64,000 nt of DNA from Coenobita brevimanus (taxonomy: Eukaryota > Arthropoda > Malacostraca > Decapoda > Coenobitidae): contig JAVRFU010003718.1 of NCBI GenBank assembly GCA_032717465.1, forward strand, positions 62,001-126,000, written 5' to 3'. Position numbers and translations under genes: made by a program. The notes under the pieces are model-generated. The model was not told the origin of the DNA and did not search any database. It saw nothing but the letters and a program-made list of their open reading frames with translations. Shown in pieces: positions 11,548 to 22,139 of the stretch. Each line of letters starts with the position of its first letter. Position 1 is the first letter of the stretch.

Positions 11548-14500
11548 TTTGATAATTTTTAGCGATGGAGAGAGAGAGACGCTTCATGTGAAAGCACTGA
11601 AATAACTAGACAGTTCACTGCCTGGTTATGTTTTTCTTCTCCCCTATCCTGTGACCAGAGTGCCGTAAGCCAAAGGTGTCTACCCTGCAGTCCACAGTCC
11701 TTTATTTGGAGGCTAGGGGAGGAGCTTAGGCAGTGGAGTCAGGTGGTTATATCACTGTCACCTGGTGCAGGTGTCCTTCTCCAACTATTCACAAAGTTAT
11801 TCAGTTTATGATAACCTTCATTTAACACCTCCATTACATACTGTTTTCCTAAGCCTCTTTAACCTCTAATACGCAGCCAATGGACAGCCAACCCCCCCCG
11901 GGTGGCGGGGTTCAATCGCGGTCTGAGTACCTGTAGGAAAATATTAGCCAAAAATCAGAGATTAACCCTAGAACATTATACTTGGTATGGCATATAGTAC
12001 TTACATTCAGCTTTCTCCAGAGACAGGTGTTGAGCCTTCGTGGACTACCCAAGGACTTGTGGAGACTTGCAAAGTTGGGTAACCAAATCTTCACTTTCAC
12101 ACCTCCAGCAACCCGGTTTCCCCTCTACCACAGCCTCATTCTGTCACAGTAAACTTTATACTACAGCGTACATGTAGTTTGGAATCCGTATTTGTACAAC
12201 AAGCACTGAAAATAAGGCTAAAATCAACAAAGCGTACGGCTGACATGCAGCGTGGCGGCGGTCTTCCCTTCACTCAACAAACATTTCCATTTTCACAGCT
12301 AAAAACACATATACAGAGATAGCCCGATTATCCGGGCTATATGGTGTTAATGGGTGCCTGATTAATCCGAAAGCACGATTAATCCGGCGGAAACACAAGT
12401 ACTGTACTGTTAGACTGATTTATTTACCGGTAAATGTACACTTAAGTACCAGAAAGACCTTTCCAGTTCAATGTATATTCCTCCAGCTTGTTTCAGTATT
12501 TTTCAGACTATATTCAGTTCGGTAAATCACGTTTTCTTACTGAAAAATTTCCTCCCTGTTAGTATCGTCACGTTCTAAAGCTGTACCTACAATTGTTTCC
12601 AGCACAATGGACGAAACTCATCGTACTCAAATGTGGACTTCGTTTCCCAACTTCCCAACTGAAGATTAGGTTAGGTTACATTATTAGGTGCAGTTAAGCT
12701 AGGTTAGGCCAGGTTTAAACACTTAGATTAGAACAGTGTCTTCTGCCATTACGTTAACGAATCAAAGAGTCGTCACACCAGAACAGATAAAAACAGCGGG
12801 GAAAGATTTAACAAGAAATGTTTGTTTACCAACCCAGAAATAATCAGAAAAATATAACAGACTATCAGGATGAACTGATTTGGTAAGGTGCTTTTACTGC
12901 TTACAGCAAAGCGTATGTTTACCCCCCTCAAATACTCAATGTTCGTGAGTTCAGAAATTTGTGTACTCCCGTGGCAGACCTTGAAACCATTTTTTCAAAG
13001 TTATAAAGTCAGTTTCTTTTTCTTACAGATGTGAAAAGACTCGTCTGGTACACCTGGCTTTTTCCCCTCCTCCCTAAACCTATCTTGTGATTTGTTATGA
13101 TTCGTGAAAGAAAATTAGGGGGCATGTTACATTAGAATTTAAACATAAAGTTAGGGTGCATGTTACTTTAGCATTTAAACATATCGGCGAAAACATCTGG
13201 GATGAAAGGACCGCCGAGCTGTTTGGGATTGTAGAGTAGGGTCGTATAAACATACCAGTGACCTTAGTTCCCTTCCCATAATTGTTCGCAGTTTTTATGG
13301 CTCTCCCTAACTTAACGTTACTGACACCGGTACAGTAAAGCATTGTTCAAGGCTAACAGCCATAAGGGGTTAATGGAATACATTATTGTTTGTATCAATA
13401 CTCTCTTTCACACATACACGAACGAACAAAAGAATGTGCAATAAATTTACACTTAACTGTAAGGAGCAGAAATAACTGTATGCTCTGTCGGTCCGAAATG
13501 TGTTGGGAAGCGACATCGAACAATGAATGTGGAACTGAATGCCACCTTACAAGAACACTTGAGATGAAAGTATTTTTTCTTATTAGTAAACATAATTGTT
13601 CCATTTCGTCCCCTATAATTGTGAAACTCTTAAGTTTTCGTCCAAGCATACAGCGTAATAACCTTACCAATTCAATTCATATTCTCTAGTTTGTTTTTGT
13701 ATTTTTCTTGTTTGTTTTCTTATTATCATAACGTTCCTTAAGCCTTACCTACGTTTGTTTCCGGCATATTGGAAGAAACTTACTCATAATTAGGGTGCAT
13801 GTTACATTAGCATTTAAACATATCGGCGAAAACATCTGAGATGAAGTGGCAGGCCGCCTGACTGTTTGAGATGGTAGAGGAGGGTCGTGAAAACATACCA
13901 GTGACCTTCGTTCCCTTCCCATAATTGTTCGCAGTTTTTTATAGCTCTCCCTAACCCAACATCCCTGACACCGGTACAGTAAAGCATTGTTCGAGGCTGA
14001 CAGCTATGATGGGGTTAATGGAATGCATTACTGTTTGTATTAATTCTCTCTTTCACACATACAGTACACTTAAGAACGAACAAAAGAGTGAACAGTAAAT
14101 GTAAGAGGAAGAAATAACAATGCTCTGTTGGTCCGAAATGTGTTGGGAGGCGCGATACCTAACGAAAAATGCAGAACTCAATGCTAACTTACGAAAACAC
14201 ATGAGATGAGTATTTTTTTTTTTTTTTCTGATTAGCAGACATTCTTGTTTCATTTCGTTCCCTAAAACTAGGAAACCCATTACTTTTCGTCTAAGCATAC
14301 AGCCCAAAGACCTCACCAATTCACTTCATATTCCTCCAGTTTGTTTTCTGTGTTTTTCTATTTTGAGGGTAGTAAATTACCTTCTCTTGCTGAAAGATTT
14401 TCTCTTTTATCACGTTCTTTAAGCCGTACCTACGATTGCTTCGGGCATAATGGATGAAACTCATCGTACACAAAAGTGGATTTAGTTTCCCAATTTCCCA

Positions 14501-17500
14501 ACTGGAGCCCAGGTTAGGTCAGGTTAGGTTAAATTATTAAGTAGTTAAGCAAGGTTAGGCTACGTCAGGAGTAACAGTTGCCTCACCAAACTCCATCCTA
14601 CCACCCTTGTGATCGAGTTGTGAGCAGGAGGTGTGGGTGGGGGCAGGATGAGCAAGACTCTCTCTGGTTTATCCATGCCTCTCTCCCTAGAAACTGGATG
14701 CTTCCTGTTTAAACCGGAGCTATCGTACAGATAATTCTATGAATTACTATACCACTGAACCATTGGGTCACGGCCCGGATATACCGAAAGCTGGATAATC
14801 CGAGCCTGGATAATCGAGCTTCCACTGTACTACATTATTTTCAATCATATTACTTCCCAAAAGATCACCGCAGCGCGCTTTTTATTCTTCCTTACGCCCG
14901 TCACTTTATTCTCGTTCTTGTCGGCTGCTTGCACTGACTCGGAAGAGCTAGAACTCGCCATAATGTCACTTTGAAAGCCTGCGGTAAACTGACGCTAAAC
15001 AGGGGCAAACCGTGCGAAAAAAAAGCTAGTGTGACAACTGGGGAAACAAGCGTTTCCTATTAGCATAAACTGCTTGTGAGAGGAGAGTGCAGATTTACAG
15101 TTCTGAGCAGTCAGAGCACTGCCATGTATCACAGCCAGGCTGGCCGGGCCGTGGTGGGGGGGTGGAGGGGGGAAAAACGTGATACTTGGCGACAACGTAG
15201 GTCAGTAGTACAAAGGTAAAGTATGCTAATTGTAGCTAAAGGGTGGTGGTACTGATAGACAATACCAGCTGGAGCCTGCTTGCCCGCGGTTATTCAAAAT
15301 TTACTAGAATCGCAAACGTGACAATCCGCCGTTATGTCCTTTTTGGCGAGCATCGCAAACACGACGTCCCGCATTTTAGGGGTTAACCCTAGTGCTGTTT
15401 TTATATAATTTTTAATTCAGCTTATGGGAGACCTGCCCCTTTCACCTCTGTTGCAGGACAGGTGTAGTCAGACAAAGATCTGTCTATTGCCAGATGCGTT
15501 AATCCTATACGGGATGGCCACAAACAAATTGCCTCCACATCACCCTGTCCCCTGCTATGTCACTGCCCTGGTCCCAACACACACACCCCTCTCTCATATA
15601 CCTCTCTACTCCATCCCTCCATCTCATCCTTGGCCTTCCCCTCCCTCTCTCCCCCTGCACGTCACTCTCATACACTGTCCTCATCAGTCGCTCACTGTCC
15701 GTCCTCTCCACAAGGCCAAACCACCTCAGTGTGTTTCTTGTAATGCTTCCTATCACATCCACATCACAGCACACCTTTACATCCTTATCAGTCTCTCTCT
15801 CAATGTGACTCCACATGCTTCTCTTAAATAACTCATTTCCACTGCTTTCATTCTTGACTTGTGTCCCTCCAACAACGTCCAAGCTTCACTTCCATTTGTT
15901 AGACTTGGTATCACAATACTGTCATGTAGTAACTTTTTCACTTCCATGCTCACTTTCCTGTTTCTTATCACAGCTTTCAAGGAACCAGCAACCTTTCTTC
16001 CTTGTCGTACCATTTCAAGCACTTCACCCTCCAGACCTCCATCCTTACTCATCACACTACCCAAGTACTTAAATGCACTCACATTTTCCATTTCCTCCTC
16101 ATCCAACCTCACTGTACATTCACTGACTTTATGCAGCCATGACTTTTAGTTCCATCTTATGAACACAGACAAGCTGTAACTATCTTTCCCTCACTGACAG
16201 ATCACTTGTACAGTGGATATGGACTTCCTGACCGAGGAGTACCGAGCTGCAGGAGTCCTCCACCTCCCCCTGACGGTCCTGTGTTCGAAGCGTTTGAGGA
16301 GCAACACATATGACCCAGCCGACCATCCACAGGTCAATGAGATCAAGGTGTGTTATTTGGCATCTGTTTACATAAGCTTACCCATTTAGACCTATTTTCA
16401 GTACCATTTGTGCGTGTATTATACAGTATTTACACTTACTCTCATTTAATTACCGGTACATATTAGCGCCTTTATTTACGCCTAGTGACAGTGTCTGTTT
16501 ACAGTTATTCTGTACATAATTTACTCATACCATATTACTCTGACTAAAATTACCATCTCTTGATTATGGAGTTGTAGCAAGAGATTAACATTAGGATATA
16601 ATTCTAGTCATGATAAAGTTGTACGGAAAAAAGTATAGAGCTACAGTATTGTCTTATTCTGCCAGTGAGCTACATCAAATAAGGTGTAAAAGGAAATAAG
16701 TTTGGGCCATGTTAAGGTGAAGCACTTTAGTTAGTTACACTTAGAATATGACCAATGGTGCTTGTGTTTCATCCCAGGTCCATCTAAGGAACTTATACGC
16801 AACACATCATTCAAAAATGATGGTTTTTCGCTACAAAGAAGGAGTGAGGGTCATTGTACACACCTCCAACTTGGTGCCTGGCCAGGTTGTCAATGGGTAT
16901 TGGATCTCGCCCCTGTTTCCTGCCCTGGGTGAGTTTTTTATTATTATTCTCCTTGTTCTTATCATTCTTGTTATTTTTTATTATTATCATCATTATTATT
17001 ATTATTTTGTGGGAGGTGGGGGCACTCACCATCCACTCACTTGATGTAGTGCTGCTCTCGGGTGTCTGCCCTGTCCTCTCTTCCATCGTTCTTTCCTTCC
17101 ATTCTCTTCTTTCTTTCTTTCCTTCGGTCTTTCCTTTCCACCCTTCTGCCTACAGGTGACTTTACACTCCCTCTTCTGTCTTTCTTCATTCTTTCCCCTT
17201 CCTTCTGCCTGTGGGTGGCTCTACGCTGAGTGACAAGCCAAATGGTTCCCTGTACACCAGGAAACCATTTACTACGCTGGGTGGAAACCATATAACCAAA
17301 TTTTGGCACCTGGTGGTTTAGTGAGTAATTATTGTGCTCCAGTCGGATTGAACCAGTTCAGGTTTCTATCCAAGGGGTGGTTGGGGTTGATTGCTCATGT
17401 AATGCCACTCAGGGATGAGTGAGGCTGGTCACTCTCATCTTAAATGTCAGGACCAACTTGCTAGCCCTGGGCTCCTATGCTCCTCATGGGGCAACATAGG

Positions 17501-18046
17501 ATTGGCTGATGGATGGATGGATTATTATTATTCATCCATCCATCATCCAGTCCTAAGTTGCCTCATGAGGAGAGTAGGAGCCTGGGGCTAGGCAGTTGGT
17601 CCTGACATTTAAGATGAGAGTGACCGGCCTCACTGATCCCTGAGTGGCACTACATGAGCAATCAACCCCAACCATCTCTTGGATATAAACCTTCACCGGC
17701 TCAATCCGATTAGAGTGCAATAATTACCCACTAAACCACCAGGCGCCAAAATTTGGTTATATAGTTACCACCCAGCATAGTAAATGGTTTCCTGGTGTAC
17801 AGGGAACCATTTGGCTTATCATGTAGTGTAGAGTCACCCACAGGCAGAAGGAAGAGGAAAGAATGAAGGAAAGAAAGACAGAAGAGGGAGTGTAATGTCA
17901 CCTGTAGGCAGAAGGACAAAGAAAGATTGAAGGAAAGAAAGATAGAAGAAGATGGAAGGAAAGAAGGATGGAGGAGAGGACAGGGCAGACACCCAAGAGC
18001 AGCACTACATTGAGTGAGTGGATGGTGAGTGCCCCCACCTACCACA

Positions 18047-18085
<39 letters not shown>

Positions 18086-19128
18086 GTGGTGGGTGGTGGC
18101 GACCATCATCCACTCACTTGATGTAGTGCTGCCTACTTCTTCCTTAGCCATTATCATTCTTTTTCTGTGCCTGCCCTCCTCTCTTCCTATTTCTCCCATC
18201 TTTCCTGTCACTACTTAATGCTTTTTTTTTCCGTTACGGGTGGCTTTACATTGAGTGACAAGCCAAATGGTTTCCTGTAAGCCAAGAAACCATTTACAAC
18301 GCTGGGTGGTAACCATATAACCAAACCATACGTGCTCCCTACATGTCAAGTGGGTTGGTGGAGGGTTAGTGCCCCTCCCTGTAAAACAAATAACTCAGAA
18401 TCAAATGGCCACCCCGTACGGGATTATGGCGTCTGGCAATAGATAGATAGATAGATTATTATTTGTTATTATTATTATTATTTTTATTAATCCATCATCT
18501 AATCCTGTGTTGCCCCATGAGGAGTAGAAGCCCGAGGATAGGCAAGTTGGTCCTGACATTTAAGATAAGAGTGACCAGCCTTACTTATCCTCTTCTTTCT
18601 TTCCTTCATTCTTTCCTCGTCCTTCTTCCTACGGGTGACTTTACACTCCCTCTTCTGTCTTTCTTTCCTTCATTCTTTCCTCTTCCTTCTGCCTGTGGGG
18701 GACCCTACACTGAGTGACAAGCCAAATGGTTTCCTATACACCAGGAAACCATTTACTACACTGGGTGGTAACCATATAACCAAATTATGGCGCCTGGTGG
18801 TTTAGTGGGTAATTTGAGCGCTCCAATCGGATTGAGCCGGTGAAGGTTTATATCCAAGGGGTGGTTGGGGTTTACTGCTCATGTAATGCCACTCTGGGAT
18901 GAGTAAGGCTGGTCATTCTCATCTTAAATGTCGGGACCAACTTGCCTAGCCCCGGGCTTCTATGCTTCTCATGGGGCAATATAGGATTGGATGATGAATG
19001 AATGAATTATTATTATTCCTATTATTGTCACTATTATTATTTATTATTATCATCCATTCCTTATTTCATCCTTCTTTCTCCCCTTCTCCTTACCTACCTT
19101 CCTTCCTCATTTATAGTTAGCGGCAGCA

Positions 19129-19163
<35 letters not shown>

Positions 19164-22077
19164 CACTACTACTACTACTACTGCTGCCTCAACAATTAAC
19201 GCACACCCTCATTATCATCTTTCACAGAGGAAGGTGTGCCAAAGACCAGCGGCGACTCAGTTACATGCTTCAAAGGAGACCTGATTGACTACCTAAGATC
19301 CTACAAACTAAAGAGCTGCAGCAGATGGGCAGAGATTGTTAGAGGGCACGACTTCTCAGCGTGCAGGTGAGTTGATGCGTTATTATTATTAATATTATTT
19401 TTATTATTATTATTTTCATTATTATCATTACTTCCTCTCATCTTAAATGTCGAGACCATATGCCTAGCCCCGGGCTCCTACACTCCTCATGGGGCAATGT
19501 AGGATTGGATGATGGATGGATGGATTATTATTATTATTATTATTCCATCTATCCATCCATTATCCAATCCTATGTCATCCCATACAAGAGTGTAGGAACC
19601 CGGGGTTAGGCAAGTTGGTCCTGACATTTAAGATGAAAGTGACCAGCCTCACTCATCCCTGAGTGGCATGACATGAGCAATAAACCTCAACCACTCCTTG
19701 GATATTATTATTATTATTATTTTTATTCACTTTACTGGATACATTTATCTGAAGCTACAGAACATGGTGAATGTCTTTGGTGTATCAGATAGAGCCAGGA
19801 TTCCAGGGGCTTGAATGGTGAATGAATGGTAGCCTGGCCCATTGGATTGGGCAAATTTGGGCTGTCTGGACATTGCTACGCCTCACCGTGCCCTTGGGTG
19901 GGAAAGGAGGTCCAGGTGATGATGATGATTGTTATTATTATTATTATTTATTATTATTGTTATTGTTGTTTTTGTTATTATTATTATTACTGTTATTGTT
20001 GTTTTTATTATTATTCATAAAAAGAAGTTGGTGTGGTGATGATGATGACACTTTGCCTTTACAGGGCTGCCCTCATATGCAGCGTCCCAGGGAGCCACAG
20101 TGATGAAGATTACGAAAAGTGGGGCCACAGGAAATTACGTCGTGTTTTGCAGCAACACTGTGTTACTGTGACCTCACCCATTGTGGCCCAAATTTCATCA
20201 GTTGGTAATTATACACTCTTACTACTACTATTACTACTACTATTGTCAGTCTGCATATCTCTGACTATTAATACTTGTTTGTTGTCTGATGGAACTCCCA
20301 TAACTTGATGATGATGATGAATGCTCTTCACTTAAATTTCCTTTCACCCTTCAGGTAGTTTGGGGCCTCGTTCATCATCATGGTTGATGGGAGAGTGGGC
20401 TGCAAGTTTCTGGGGGTTAAATCAGGCCCCAGGGATAGACCAGGCAGTAAGTCCATGTTATATTGCTGTCTACTACTACTACTACTATTACCACTACTAC
20501 TTCATTTGCTGCAACTGTCTCCAAGCTGTTTTCCTTAACAAATTCAAGCTGGTAGTGGATTTTCTTCATTTATTATTTGTCATGTTGAAGGAGTACCTCT
20601 CGTGAAAGTGACTTGCATGAGGCTGTGGTGTGGGTGGGGTGAAGGTAAAACAGAGAGAATGAATGGGTTGTGAGCTGTGTTTTGAAGGGTAGTGAAGGAG
20701 TGTACATTGTAGTCTGGCTAGGGCAGCTTGTAGTCTCTGGGAAGGACAGTTTGAATGGGAAGAGAGTTTATTTGGATGAAATACCAATGATACAGCCTGA
20801 CAGATGGACTCTAGGTCATATCATCAGTTACAATTAAGAGTTTCATAGTTTTTTGTGCATTTCACTTATTACCCTTAGGCAGTTTACACTATACATATGT
20901 ATACTTACGTATTGACATATACAATGAAAGAGAGAGAGAGAGGAAATTATTTACCATCAGTGAGGCAAGAGTAAGGATCTGTGGCAGTATGGGAGAGAAA
21001 CTACATTATTTCATTATTTTTCAGGTGAAGATCATCTTCCCCAGCGAAAATGATGTGAGCAACAGCATCGAGGGACGGCAAGGAGGGCGTGGCTTGTTTC
21101 TGTCAGAGTCCCATTTTGATGCCCAAACATGGAGTCACAGTCTGTATCAGTAAGTATATCTTCTCATTGTTATTGTGGCCAGGGGTTCACGTGGACACAA
21201 ACCTGGTGGACTGCAGGATGTAGTTCCCATCCTCCTGCAGTCTACCTGTTGGAGGGTGGGAGTTGTGGGACACCGGTTGAACAGTGGAGCCGCCCACTTA
21301 CATCTGCGTCACCATGTGAAGGTGTCTGTCCTTGTCACCGTGCATAATGGACATGTGGTGTTATCTAACCATTTTCAGTTAATGATGATTAAGGTGTATT
21401 TAGAGTGAAGATTCAGTTTGACGGTAGCTGGTTTGTTTCATCTGACAATGATATATAGCCCATTTTCAGCTCAGTTGAGGGTTAATTTGATCAGTAACCA
21501 AGGACATTCATACCTCATATCATAGGCTCAGTGATTTTCATACAACCATGTCATAGTATGTACGTTGCTAGAATAGCCCAGCTCTGCCAGTTGAAAACAA
21601 ACCAACTATAGTAACCAGTGAAACTCATTTCTGCCCCATGAATAAAGTTCATTGAATTATACACAACCATGACTTACACTAGGCTGTCAAATACTACAGT
21701 ATTTAAGTTGAAAAAAAAGTCATAAGTAGCAAAAGCATTATCTGCATAGCAACATAATAGATGTAGCAGTTGCATGTACCGTATATAATATAGATGATAT
21801 GTTGCTGTAGTGGGCAGCGGAAAAATCTGATGATGAGTTTTTCTTTCCAGTCTGTGGCGTAGTGAAGCAAAGAAACTGACTCACTTTATGCCCCATATTA
21901 AAACATATGCTGCCATGAAGGATGATATTGCTGCTGAATATTTCATCCTGACATCCCACAATCTGTCAAAGGCAGCATGGGGGGAGGAATCCCGTCAGGG
22001 TCGTTTCAAGATTCTCAATTACGAGGTTGGGGTGCTGCTGCTGCCAAAATTACTGGTAAATATATATGCATGTGCAC

Positions 22078-22139
<62 letters not shown>

